Source: a bacterium
GTDB lineage: Bacteria > RUG730 > JAAEPJ01
Length of the DNA: 64,000 bases
Direction of reading: 5' to 3'
NCBI GenBank assembly: GCA_024222485.1
Contig: JAAEPJ010000048.1
Span: 1-64,000, forward strand
Below, one piece after another: positions 33,995-43,040 of this stretch (within the stretch, counting starts at the first letter, position 1; each line of letters begins with the position of its first letter). The position numbers and the translations under genes are program-made. Under the pieces are notes generated by a model, which had not been told where the DNA came from, did not search any database, and was given only the letters and a program-made list of their open reading frames with translations.

Positions 33995-34573
33995 TTAGTC
34001 CAGCCTTCTATACAATTTTCTTTCTACAAAATCACACATAATATGACCAATAGTAATATGTGTTGCTTGAATATTTGGCGTATTACTTGAAGAAACAACT
34101 AATGCTAAATCTACTGCACTCTTAATTTTTCCCCCATTACCACCCAAAAAAGCCACTGTTTTTGCCCCCTTTGCTCGAGCAACCTCAAAACCGCGTAAAA
34201 CATTTAAAGAGTTTCCACTCGTTGAAATACCAATACAAATATCCTTGGAACTCACAAAAGCTTCAAGTTGTCTTGCAAAAATTTCTTCGTATGAATAATC
34301 ATTAGCACAAGCGGTTAAAAAGGATGTATCCGTAGTTAAAGCTATCGCTTTCATTGGAGGACGATCAATCTTAAAACGACAAACAAATTCAGCTGCTAAA
34401 TGTTGTGCATCTGCCGCACTACCCCCATTCCCAAAAAAATAAAGGACACCATCTTCCTTATAACATTGAATAACCATCTCAATAAATTTTTCGATATCCG
34501 CAGCTAAAAAATCTGCAGTCTCTTCCAATGTTTTTGCTGTTTCTAGTAAACTTGCTTTGATCTCATTTTGCAT
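33995..34573 (-). CDS. gmhA: D-sedoheptulose-7-phosphate isomerase
   Basis: A SIS-domain protein with YFFGNGGSAADAQHLAAEFV (residues about 45-64), GISTSGNSLNVLRGFEVARA and TPNIQATHITIGHIMCDFVE, the GmhA hallmarks including the active-site Glu and His. It makes D-glycero-D-manno-heptose 7-phosphate, the first step to ADP-heptose for lipopolysaccharide core, supporting a diderm envelope. Length 192 is standard. Confidence 0.93.
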   Translation of the reverse strand: MQNEIKASLLETAKTLEETADFLAADIEKFIEMVIQCYKEDGVLYFFGNGGSAADAQHLAAEFVCRFKIDRPPMKAIALTTDTSFLTACANDYSYEEIFARQLEAFVSSKDICIGISTSGNSLNVLRGFEVARAKGAKTVAFLGGNGGKIKSAVDLALVVSSSNTPNIQATHITIGHIMCDFVERKLYRRLD

Positions 34574-34641
34574 ATTTTTTATTTTTCCCTTTTTACATGC
34601 TTTATACTATACTAAAAAGTCTAGACAAATATTTTCTAGTT

Positions 34642-35118
34642 TTACCATTCTTGGTTAATGCTTTTTCTTTTTATGCTATTTTCTATATCCTTTATTCGTT
34701 TCTTCATAATACTCCCTGTATGTTGATTTATATGGAATCCAAACATTAATTTTGTTTTTTCTTGATCTAACTTTCCTAACTCTTGTAATATCTCATATCC
34801 ACCATAAAAAATAAATCCCTGATAATTCCATTTATTTAAAACAACCAAAGCCTTACAATCTTCAAAATCTTTTTTAAAAGTTTGAATGCCATTTACCCAA
34901 ACATCATAAGCGTAAACATTATAAAAAATATTCTCAAATATCCCTATTGTAATTCGATGTTCTTCTAATAACTGTATGTACAATATATTATTTTTATAAG
35001 TTATGTTAGATGTAGATGATACTGCATAGCTCGTCATCTCTTTTATTTCTTTCATACCAGAAAATAAATTAATAGGTAAAATTAAAAATCATAACAATAA
35101 ACTCATTACTTTTTTCAT
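34642..35118 (-). pseudogene. Hypothetical exported protein with a TGA inside the signal peptide
   Basis: The ORF from ATG 35053-35055 encodes 137 residues (YAVSSTSNITYKNNILYIQL, NKWNYQGFIFYGGYEILQEL). Reading upstream in the same frame gives MKKVMSLLL, TGA (35089-35091), then FLILPINLFSG: a good signal peptide with GGGAG upstream of ATG 35116-35118. A TGG at the stop would restore the exported protein. As it stands, translation would begin inside and the product would remain cytoplasmic. Family unknown. Confidence 0.55.
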
Positions 35119-35164
35119 AAATTTAATTATCTCCCTTATGAATATCATTCTCTTTTTTAAGTTT

Positions 35165-35262
35165 ATATTAAACTGCTTCTCGGTAAACTCAAAATTTTGC
35201 ACTACTGATCAGCACAAATAGATTCATCTTTAATAATTAATTTTCTTTTAGATCTCAAATCC
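35165..35262 (-). pseudogene. IS3 OrfB 5' remnant
   Basis: After orfA, the overlapping frame reads SKRKLIIKDESICADQ, TAG (about 35212), then CKILSLPRSSLI and a stop. This resembles OrfB starts of the type ...QC.LL.L.RSSLYY. Only about 30 codons remain, with at least two stops, so the IS copy is dead. Confidence 0.6.
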
Positions 35263-35559
35263 AACTTCTCTAGATTTTTTTTTAGCCCAATCTAGCTGGC
35301 TGGTTAGTTTTCCTATTTGCTTATAAAGTTCATCTTTACCTGATGATAAATCTTTTATTTTTTCACGGTATTTAGAAATACCTTTTGCTGAATTAACTGC
35401 AAGCCCGATATTTTCTAAAAATTGTTTTTTCCAGTCTCGAATACTAGTTTTATGAACTCCATAAATCGAACTTATTTCAGCTAATATTTTTTCTTCTTTT
35501 AAGACTTCTAAAATTACCTTGGTTTTAAATTCATCCGAATACTTTATTTTTCTACCCAT
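35248..35559 (-). CDS. IS3-family transposase OrfA
   Basis: GRKIKYSDEFKTKVILEVLK followed by EEKILAEISSIYGVHKTSIR and DWKKQFLENI is the IS3 OrfA HTH, with a leucine-zipper-like tail (KDELYKQIGKLTSQLDWAKK). Length 103 is normal. OrfB is reduced to a remnant downstream, so no active transposase can be made by frameshifting. The OrfB fragment at the left window edge could be from a related copy but lies far away. Confidence 0.9.
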   Translation of the reverse strand: MGRKIKYSDEFKTKVILEVLKEEKILAEISSIYGVHKTSIRDWKKQFLENIGLAVNSAKGISKYREKIKDLSSGKDELYKQIGKLTSQLDWAKKKSREVGFEI

Positions 35560-35692
35560 TAAAATCCTCCAATTTTGTTTATTATGGCATTTTAAAGGGA
35601 TAGTAAAACATCAAATTTCATGTCCAAGATATTCAGTACATTATCCTTTTCAAATCAGAAAATATCAATAAAAATTAAGTTAAATGTTTAAA

Positions 35693-35739
35693 AAAACTTT
35701 ATCTTAAAACAAGGAAAAAACAATAATCTGTAAAGTTTT
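35693..35739 (-). terminator. Possible terminator downstream of gatA
   Basis: On the minus strand AAAACTTTA (35731-35739) pairs with TAAAGTTTT (35693-35701) over a 29-base loop and is followed by more U. The long loop makes this a weak candidate. Confidence 0.35.
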
Positions 35740-35781
35740 CTTTTTATAATATCCAGCTTCTTGATAGTCGTAATTTCTTGC

Positions 35782-37218
35782 TTAAAGCATCCTTTCCATA
35801 AAACTTGCCAAACCTAAAATCCTTGATTCTTGAAAATGTGGGGCAATAATTTGCATGCCAATCGGTAAATTTTTCGAATCATTACCAATAGGCATAGAAA
35901 GTGCAGGAATCCCTGCTAAATTAATAGAAATAGTATAAATATCTGATAAATACATTGCTAGAGGGGCACCAGTCTTCTCCCCAAGCTTAAAGGCTGTATC
36001 AGGTGTTGTAGGAGTTATAATTACATCAACAGCTTCAAATGCCTTATCATAATCTTCTTTAATTAATGTACGCATTTTCTGTGCTTTCAAATAATAAGCA
36101 TCATAATATCCACTCGAAAGAGCATAAGTGCCAATCATAATTCGGCGTTTAACCTCATCACCAAAGCCCTCTGCACGAGTTTTAGTATACTCTTCCATTA
36201 AATTTTTAATATTCTCAGCACGAAACCCATATTTTACACCATCAAAACGAGAAAGGTTGCTACTCGCTTCACTTGGAGCAAGAATATAATAAGCAGCAAT
36301 TGCATAGTCAGCATGTGGCATTTCGAGCTCTTTAATTTCTGCACCTTTATTTTTAAGTTCTTCAATTTTAGCCAAAACAGTATTCTTTACTTCTCTATTT
36401 AAGCCTTCCCCAAAAAACTTAGTAGGCAGGCCAATTTTTAACCCCTTAATATTAAAGTTTTCAAGCTCACTAGAAATATTAAAATCCAATTCAGCCGAAG
36501 TAGAATCTTTAATATCATGACCGGATATGATATCAAAAATAAAAGCTGTGTCCGCTGCAGATTTCGCAAAAGGGCCAATTTGGTCCAAACTTGAGGCAAA
36601 GGCCGTCAGACCATACCTCGAAACAGCTCCATAAGTCGGTTTAAGACCATAGACCCCACATAAAGCAGCCGGTTGCCTAATCGAACCACCCGTATCAGAG
36701 CCTAAAGCAACTGGAGCAAAATCAGCCGCCACTGCCGCAGCACTACCACCAGAAGAACCACCAGGAATATATTCAAGGTTAACAGGGTTTTTAGTAGGAC
36801 CAAAGTAGGATGTCTCACATGAAGAACCCATCGCAAATTCATCCATGTTCGTCTTGCCAATAAAAATAGCATCCTCCGCGGCCAATCTTTCAATAACTGT
36901 TGCATTATAAGGGCTTTTAAAATCAGCTAAAATTTTTGAGCCACAAGTCATCCTTTCATCTAAAATATTAATATTATCCTTAATCGCAATAGGAACACCA
37001 GCGAGCTTTCCAACCTTCTCTCCATTCGTAATTTTTAGATCAATTTCTTTAGCTTTTTGATAAGCAAGATCTTTTGTTATCGCAATAAAAGCATTAATTT
37101 CTTTATCTTTTAAGGCAATATTCTCATAAAATCCATCTAAAACACCCTCTGCTGTCACTTCTCGATTTTTTATTGCTTGAGTAATTTCAAGCACTGTCGC
37201 TTTAGATACTTTAAACAT
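35782..37218 (-). CDS. gatA: Glutamyl/aspartyl-tRNA amidotransferase subunit A
   Basis: The amidase-signature catalytic triad is visible: Lys in LAGVPIAIKDNINIL, Ser in PGGSSGGSAAAVAADFAPVA and Ser in LGSDTGGSIRQPAALCGVYG. It hydrolyses Gln and passes ammonia to GatB. Length 478 is standard. The start overlaps the gatC stop by one base (TAATG), showing coupling. A single in-window copy. Confidence 0.98.
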   Translation of the reverse strand: MFKVSKATVLEITQAIKNREVTAEGVLDGFYENIALKDKEINAFIAITKDLAYQKAKEIDLKITNGEKVGKLAGVPIAIKDNINILDERMTCGSKILADFKSPYNATVIERLAAEDAIFIGKTNMDEFAMGSSCETSYFGPTKNPVNLEYIPGGSSGGSAAAVAADFAPVALGSDTGGSIRQPAALCGVYGLKPTYGAVSRYGLTAFASSLDQIGPFAKSAADTAFIFDIISGHDIKDSTSAELDFNISSELENFNIKGLKIGLPTKFFGEGLNREVKNTVLAKIEELKNKGAEIKELEMPHADYAIAAYYILAPSEASSNLSRFDGVKYGFRAENIKNLMEEYTKTRAEGFGDEVKRRIMIGTYALSSGYYDAYYLKAQKMRTLIKEDYDKAFEAVDVIITPTTPDTAFKLGEKTGAPLAMYLSDIYTISINLAGIPALSMPIGNDSKNLPIGMQIIAPHFQESRILGLASFMERML

Positions 37219-37505
37219 TATTCAATCACCTTCTTTACTTTAAAAAATTCACCTTGAGCTTCTGGAGCATTTTTCATGATTTGAGTATGATCGATAGATG
37301 GAGTATTTTTATCACTCCTTAAGATATTCCCAGAGTCCAAAGAATGTAGCATTGGCATAGTATTACCAGTTTTAACCTCTTGCAGTTTTTCTACATATTC
37401 TAGAATATCACCAAGTTGTAAGGTAAATTTTTTGATTTCGGTTTCATCTAAATCAAGCCGTGCAAGCTTCGCAACATGCTCTATATCTTGTTTTGTTAAA
37501 CTCAT
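37218..37505 (-). CDS. gatC: Glutamyl/aspartyl-tRNA amidotransferase subunit C
   Basis: The N-terminal SLTKQDIEHVAKLARLDLDE and C-terminal NILRSDKNTPSIDHTQIMKN, PEAQGEFFKVKKVIE are typical of GatC, the small chaperone subunit linking GatA and GatB. Length 95 is normal. It overlaps the upstream NnrE gene by 4 bases (ATGA) and gatA by 1 base. Confidence 0.96.
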   Translation of the reverse strand: MSLTKQDIEHVAKLARLDLDETEIKKFTLQLGDILEYVEKLQEVKTGNTMPMLHSLDSGNILRSDKNTPSIDHTQIMKNAPEAQGEFFKVKKVIE

Positions 37506-38230
37506 TTTTCACCCTCTTCTACTATTTCGTCAACTTCCTCCGCTTTAATATCATAATCACCAATAGTATCAATACCCACTGAAGCTATTAAAACTTCACC
37601 TAGCAAATCACTCGCATTCTCTGATTCAAAGCCTCTTTTATGTCCAATCATCGTAATTGTTTTATTCGCTCTAATAGAAATCCCCCAATGCTTACCATTA
37701 TCCGCATTAAACCCTGAAGGGACATCAACGGATATCGTAATATTTTGCATCTCATTAATACAATCAATCGCCTTCCTATAAAAACCAATAATTTGCCTAT
37801 CAACACCAACACCAAAAATTGCATCAACAACCAGGTACTTCTCTCCAACCTTAATCTTAGCAAGATCCCGGTCAGCTAAAAGCGGATGTGCCTCTATCCC
37901 AAGTTTCTTTAAAATTCTAAAATTAAGTTCAGTGTCAAGAGTAAAGCATGAAATCCCTCCCACAATATAAACCACTACAGGAACACCCTTAACGAAAAGA
38001 TGCCTTGCTGCTACAAGACCAGCTCCACCATTATAACCCGTCCCACAAAAAACAGCAACACCTTCAAAAGATGTATCTGTTTCAAAATGATTGCGATATA
38101 TTTCATCTGCAACAGATTTACCAGCATTTTCCATTAAAACAATAGATAGCATACCAATACCATCAACGGCCCATTCATCAAAATTACGAACATCTTCAAC
38201 GGTTAAACTCGTGTTATCAATAGTCTTCAA
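37502..38230 (-). CDS. nnrE: NAD(P)H-hydrate epimerase (YjeF N-terminal domain)
   Basis: GMLSIVLMENAGKSVADEIY, then FCGTGYNGGAGLVAARHLFV and YLVVDAIFGVGVDRQI with SVDVPSGFNADNGK are the motifs of the Rossmann-like YjeF_N epimerase, which repairs NADHX/NADPHX by interconverting epimers. The C-terminal dehydratase domain found in many bacteria is absent, so the dehydratase (NnrD) must be elsewhere if present. Length 242 fits the single-domain form. It heads the nnrE-gatC-gatA operon. Confidence 0.9.
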   Translation of the reverse strand: MKTIDNTSLTVEDVRNFDEWAVDGIGMLSIVLMENAGKSVADEIYRNHFETDTSFEGVAVFCGTGYNGGAGLVAARHLFVKGVPVVVYIVGGISCFTLDTELNFRILKKLGIEAHPLLADRDLAKIKVGEKYLVVDAIFGVGVDRQIIGFYRKAIDCINEMQNITISVDVPSGFNADNGKHWGISIRANKTITMIGHKRGFESENASDLLGEVLIASVGIDTIGDYDIKAEEVDEIVEEGEK

Positions 38231-38359
38231 TGTAAAGTTCCTCCCTTAGTTATTTTAATTTTGTTTACGCGTGTAAAAATTAAAAATCATACAGTCTGTT
38301 AGTAGTCTTTCCTCTAAATTCTCAAGTCAATCAAATATCAGAAATAAATTAATTATACT

Positions 38360-38938
38360 TTAACCTCTATTAACAAACCTACTCCCCGGCTTTGTTATTG
38401 CAAACCCTTGGATACACATCGGACAACTATCAGGGTTGTAACTCTTAATATCTAAATTTAATAATGAAATTTTAGGCACATTAAAACTGACAGTCCCACC
38501 ACTACGATCAACAATCGATGCACAGGCAACTGTCTCGACTCCTATCGAATCTAACAAAGTAATAACTTCACGCGTTGATTTGCCTGTTGTAAAAACATCT
38601 TCAACTAAAATAATTTTACTCCCCTTAAGGATTTCAAATCCTCGCCTAAGCGTCATCTTACCAGAGACTCTTTCCGTAAAAACAAAATTCAAACCAAGAT
38701 TTGAAGCAACCTCATGACCAATAATAACCCCACCCATAGCAGGCGCAACAACCAGATTAATATCTAAACCTTGCTTCGTAATAGCATCAGCAATCATTTT
38801 GCCTAAAACTTGAGCATTCTCTGTATCTTGCAAAACTTTAGCAGATTGCATATAAAAATTACTGTGCAATCCACTTGATAGCATAAAATGACCTTCTAAC
38901 AGTGCATTCGCATCCACGAACATTTGTTTGACATTCAT
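38360..38938 (-). CDS. pyrE: Orotate phosphoribosyltransferase
   Basis: HFMLSSGLHSNFYMQSAKVL near the N terminus and the PRPP loop IILVEDVFTTGKSTREVI are diagnostic of PyrE, which makes OMP from orotate and PRPP. The C-terminal CPMCIQGFAITKPGS is seen in the longer bacterial subgroup. ATG 38936-38938 (MNVKQM) is chosen since GGAG lies 6-7 nt upstream. pyrF follows upstream in the same direction, so the last two UMP steps are together. Confidence 0.96.
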   Translation of the reverse strand: MNVKQMFVDANALLEGHFMLSSGLHSNFYMQSAKVLQDTENAQVLGKMIADAITKQGLDINLVVAPAMGGVIIGHEVASNLGLNFVFTERVSGKMTLRRGFEILKGSKIILVEDVFTTGKSTREVITLLDSIGVETVACASIVDRSGGTVSFNVPKISLLNLDIKSYNPDSCPMCIQGFAITKPGSRFVNRG

Positions 38939-38984
38939 AAATATCTCCATTTTATATTTAAAAAATTAAAAAACTCAAAAAAAC

Positions 38985-39698
38985 TTAGCTAACCCCATTC
39001 AATTCTTGCTCAATCAAATCTAAAATTTTTTGTGGATCATTCGCTTTAATAATTGGTCTACCCATAACGAGGTAATCTGCTCCTTTTAAAACAGCGTCCT
39101 TAGGAGTAACAACTCTTTTCTGATCACCTTTATCACCAGAGGCAAGTCTAATCCCAGGGACAACAATTAACTTATCTTCTCCTACAACCTTTCTAACCAG
39201 CTCAATTTCTTGACCAGAGCAAACAACCCCACCTATCCCTGCACGCATACCAAGCTTTGTCATCTTTTTTACTTGAGATTCCACGACTCTATTAACGCCA
39301 ACTTCTCTTAAATCCGTTGTTTTCATGCTGGTTAAAACTGTCACTCCTAAAATTACAGGAGGCTTACTCTTCTGCTCTTTCCCACACGCCTCAACTGCTG
39401 CCCGCATCATTTGGTAACCGCCAATTGTATGTATTGTTAACATATCCACACCATAAATCATTGCCTGTTTAATAGCATTAGCAACTGTATTGGGAATATC
39501 ATGATACTTTAAGTCTAAAAATACCTGTTTACCTTGACCGAACTTTTTTATCTCTTTAACTAGCTCAGGGCCATAACGTGTAAAAAGGACTGAACCAACT
39601 TTATAATAGTTAATTCTATCCCCTAACTTATGAATAATCTCAATGGCCTCTTCTTTCATATCCGTATCTAATGCCACAATAATTTTTTCCAAAGACAT
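38985..39698 (-). CDS. pyrF: Orotidine-5'-phosphate decarboxylase
   Basis: IIVALDTDMKEEAIEIIHKL (Asp), VFLDLKYHDIPNTVANAIKQ (the DxKxxDI catalytic motif, written DLKYHDIPN here) and VVPGIRL plus GADYLVMGRPIIKANDPQKI (phosphate loop) are all present. It decarboxylates OMP to UMP. ATG 39696-39698 (MSLEK) is preferred because AAAGGAG lies upstream. pyrF starts within 21 bases of the degraded GH57 gene's end. Confidence 0.96.
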   Translation of the reverse strand: MSLEKIIVALDTDMKEEAIEIIHKLGDRINYYKVGSVLFTRYGPELVKEIKKFGQGKQVFLDLKYHDIPNTVANAIKQAMIYGVDMLTIHTIGGYQMMRAAVEACGKEQKSKPPVILGVTVLTSMKTTDLREVGVNRVVESQVKKMTKLGMRAGIGGVVCSGQEIELVRKVVGEDKLIVVPGIRLASGDKGDQKRVVTPKDAVLKGADYLVMGRPIIKANDPQKILDLIEQELNGVS

Positions 39699-39718
39699 TT
39701 GCGCTCCTTTTATCATAC

Positions 39719-41219
39719 TTAAACATATGTTTGTCTATCTTTTTTACTCTGAATATAGTTTAAAATTGGCTCATTCAATTTTTCTGGAACCTTAATACCC
39801 AACAACAAGTAAACATTCTTTAAATGCATCCTAAAAAGCTTATCAAACTCCGCATCATAATTAGAAGAGTAGTCATCTCCATACCACCAGAACCAATCGC
39901 TTCCTTCTGCAATATAAACCTCCTCTTGTGCTTTTTTAAAATTTTCATGATCTTTAAATCTAAGTAAAAAATCTCTAGTATCGTTTAAAAAATTCCAAGC
40001 ATTCTGCTTATCTGGATGGCCTATCCAAATATCAAAGTTTGTATTAATCCATGAACCAGCATGAATATTTTCTAGTTTTTTTAAATTATCAGTAGGAATA
40101 TCAGAAAATAAAACTGTTTCAAAGTCTAAAGAATCTTCAAATCTTTGATATAGTTTATTTAAAAATTCATGCCCATCGTCTGAAAAGTACTCCCAACAAT
40201 TTTCACCATCTAAAGCAATCGTAATTACATGGTCACCGTTAATTTCACCAATTCTATTTTTAATCTCATAAAGATGCCAAAAAAAATCATTGACAGCATC
40301 AGTTGGAGACATATTGGCATATTTGAATCCAATCAAATCAGCCAATTCTTTATCTCTAAAAAAAATAACAAGATCAGTATTGCTAAATTTATAAGGTTTA
40401 TACAAATCCCCAAACGAACAACCTTGACAAGATTTTTTAAGAATTTGATTGTCTGTTGCTGTCCATTTAAAACCATTAGCCGCTATTAAATGAAAGGATT
40501 CATTACTCACCCCACCTTCAGATGGGCACATTCCTTTAGGATTTTTAAAAAACTTTCTATGATACCCTAAAGCATCCTTAATCTGCCTACCCCCATCTTT
40601 AATCAAAGGTAAAATAGGGTGATAAAAAGGTGTAGTTGAAAGTTCAACCTGCCTATGATCTTCAAGCTCCTGATATTTTGGAATTATTTTTTTATAATTT
40701 TTTTATGTAATCCCAAAATTTCTATTTTATTAACTTCTGTAAAATTATAATCTTTCCCTAAGTCAGTCCGTAATGTGGGATCAATCCAAACCAAGTTAAA
40801 CAAAACTTGAAGATCAAGATAGTCTTAGACAGAAAGATCACCATTATTATGCATGCACAATTGATAAATTTCATTATACCGTGGATATGGCTCAATCATT
40901 GTCTTTAAATAACATGAAAAAAATTATTCCTAATAAAAAGTTTATCGCTCTCTATCAAAGTCTTTGCTGGCTTCATGCTTAAATCAAAAAATTTATCACT
41001 GAACGGATAGTTCGCATAATCATCAAGCTGTTTAAGAAGAGCCGGCACAATATTGAAATTTAATTTTATTTTAGGATACTTATCTAAAATAACAGCTGTA
41101 TCATAATAGTCTTTAACCGCATATAACCTTACCCATGGCAAAGTATATTCTGCTGTTAAATCATTTTTATAATAAGGTTGATGCTCATGCCACAAAAATG
41201 CAACTTTTAGTTTTCTCAT
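39719..41219 (-). pseudogene. GH57-family glycoside hydrolase pseudogene
   Basis: The 5' ORF (40905-41219) begins KVAFLWHEHQPYYKNDLTAE and YTLPWVRLYAVKDYYDTAVI, the GH57 N terminus. A frame change near 40908-40920, a TAA at about 40826-40828 (SV-stop-DYLDLQVLFNLVWIDP) and a further frame change in an A-rich run near 40690 break the middle; the 3' ORF (39719-40606) resumes with RQIKDALGYHRKFF, FKNPKGMCPSEGGVSNE and VITIALDGENCWEYF (catalytic region). Three independent lesions show real decay. Homologues act on alpha-glucans; the C-terminal extension of longer members is missing. Confidence 0.9.
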
Positions 41220-41307
41220 AAATTCCTATCATATATTGTATAACTATTTTCAAAAAATAAAGTCAAAATATTTTCATATTGTAGATTCGACTTATTCTAT
41301 AATATTA

Positions 41308-42696
41308 TTAATTCAAACTTGCAAACCCTGCTAATCCAAACAAGTATGAAATATCCTCATCCAAGACGGTAATATTAATAGCAGTTGTAAAACCTGGACT
41401 CTCTAAAATATCCTCTGTTCCGATTCTAATATCTGTCCATTTATTAAGCTGGTATGCGACGAAGCTATCTAGCCACATGACTTGCTTATTTTCGTCATTT
41501 TCTCTATCAAACCGGTAAGCATCTAAACGAAAGCTAACTTTGTTAAATGGTCTGTATGCTGCACCAATTCCGCCAGAGGACTTAATGGATCCTGCATGAA
41601 CTGTAAATTTACCAAAATCTTTTTCAGCAAGAGCGGTAATCGTATTATATTTTTGATTCCCTTTATCAAATCGGCTAGGCTTATCCGCTCCAATATTATC
41701 CACAGAGATTAAATACCTCTTATCATCACGCGGCTCAATAATAAAACCAACATCAGTCCGCATCTGAGAGTTGCGTTGATTATACCTAAGATCCATATCC
41801 CAACTCACATCAATCTTTGAGATATTCCCTGTGATTTTTTTGATGTCAGCCGTTGCTTGCTTAACATTATTAACAGTTGCTTTAAGCTCTTTAGCCATAT
41901 TTTCATCGCCCACTAAAGAAGAAATAGTCCCCTCACCTTCATTAACATTGTCGAGAAAAACATTAATTTTATCACTTGCAGAATTCAGCTTATCAGAAAT
42001 TTCTTTAGCATTATCCATGACATAACTTAACTTATCTAAATCTTTATTTAGTTTCCCTTTATTTTCTTTAATTAAGTCATTAATATCCGCACCAATATTT
42101 CTCAAATACTTCGTACTTTCTCTAATATTAACAATGATTTCTCTAAAGTCTTCTTCATCTCGACCAAGACCTTTATTCATTTTATCTGTGATTTGCTCAA
42201 GATTATTAATTGCTCTAAAAATAGGACTTTCTTGAAGGTTACCGTTAACAGTAAACTCATTAACAACACGCATCAATTGATCCAGAACTTCATTCATACT
42301 ATAAGGAGCAATACCCCTAACAGAATCCCCCTCTTTGATAAAAACCGGATCATACTCCACAACATTACTTATTTTTGGTCTGACATCCAAATACTTAGAC
42401 CCAACGACTCCAGTTGCCATGATACTAAAAGTAGAATTATTAGGAATATCAACCTCTCCACTAATTTTAACTCGAACTTTTGCCTGCCCTTGATAAAGAT
42501 TAATTGAGACGACTTTCCCGACTTTTACACCATTCATTTTAACAGTAGCTTTTTCAGGAAGACCAGAAACATCCGTAAACACTATGTCAAAAGTATAATA
42601 TTTACCAATTGAAAAATTACCCAAGAAAAAAAGAAAAGATAAAAAAACAAGCAAAAAAAATGAAACAAATACCCCTAAGGCTAACTTTTTGTTCAT
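41308..42696 (-). CDS. mlaD: MCE/MlaD-family lipid-transport protein
   Basis: An N-terminal transmembrane anchor (LALGVFVSFFLLVFLSFLFF) precedes an MCE domain (DIVFTDVSGLPEKATVKMNG, VKVGKVVSINLYQGQAKVRV, SIMATGVVGSKYLDVRP). A long helical region (residues about 150-290) follows, then a C-terminal beta-rich part (RDDKRYLISVDNIGADKPSR, FNKVSFRLDAYRFD) that resembles a barrel-like extension. MCE proteins shuttle phospholipids between inner and outer membrane. At 462 residues it is longer than E. coli MlaD (183). ABC partner genes are not adjacent. Confidence 0.85.
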   Translation of the reverse strand: MNKKLALGVFVSFFLLVFLSFLFFLGNFSIGKYYTFDIVFTDVSGLPEKATVKMNGVKVGKVVSINLYQGQAKVRVKISGEVDIPNNSTFSIMATGVVGSKYLDVRPKISNVVEYDPVFIKEGDSVRGIAPYSMNEVLDQLMRVVNEFTVNGNLQESPIFRAINNLEQITDKMNKGLGRDEEDFREIIVNIRESTKYLRNIGADINDLIKENKGKLNKDLDKLSYVMDNAKEISDKLNSASDKINVFLDNVNEGEGTISSLVGDENMAKELKATVNNVKQATADIKKITGNISKIDVSWDMDLRYNQRNSQMRTDVGFIIEPRDDKRYLISVDNIGADKPSRFDKGNQKYNTITALAEKDFGKFTVHAGSIKSSGGIGAAYRPFNKVSFRLDAYRFDRENDENKQVMWLDSFVAYQLNKWTDIRIGTEDILESPGFTTAINITVLDEDISYLFGLAGFASLN

Positions 42697-43040
42697 AATT
42701 ATATATTACTCCAAAATTTTCTTAATTTATAATTATAACATATCTGTCAAGCAACAATAGTTTTTTATACAATTTCTAGATTACCCCACCTAAAATAGCG
42801 ACTATTTTACTACCCTTAACTTCTCTTTATAACAATAAAATATATTATAAAAATTAGCATTTATGCTTTCCTCTCCCTCTAACCGAGGAATCATCAATCT
42901 TGACAATTAGCTAAATTCAATAATAAACCATAAAAATATTTCATGAAAAATAGTTAACTAAACCCCTATAATTACATCAACTTCCCGTTTTAGACACAAG
43001 TTTGAAAAAACTTAAAAAATAAACATTAAGGATAAATTAA
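42697..43040. other. Intergenic region upstream of the mlaD-like gene
   Basis: These 344 bases between the outer-membrane protein gene (whose stop is at 43041) and the mlaD-like gene contain no plausible ORF. They presumably hold the terminator of the former and the promoter of the latter, but I see no clear hairpin with a U-run and no strong promoter match. Confidence 0.4.

Noticed and set aside
35089-35091. Selenocysteine at the in-frame TGA codons
   Set aside because: The expected residue is Trp rather than Cys in the two alignable cases, and no SECIS-like hairpin follows the stops.
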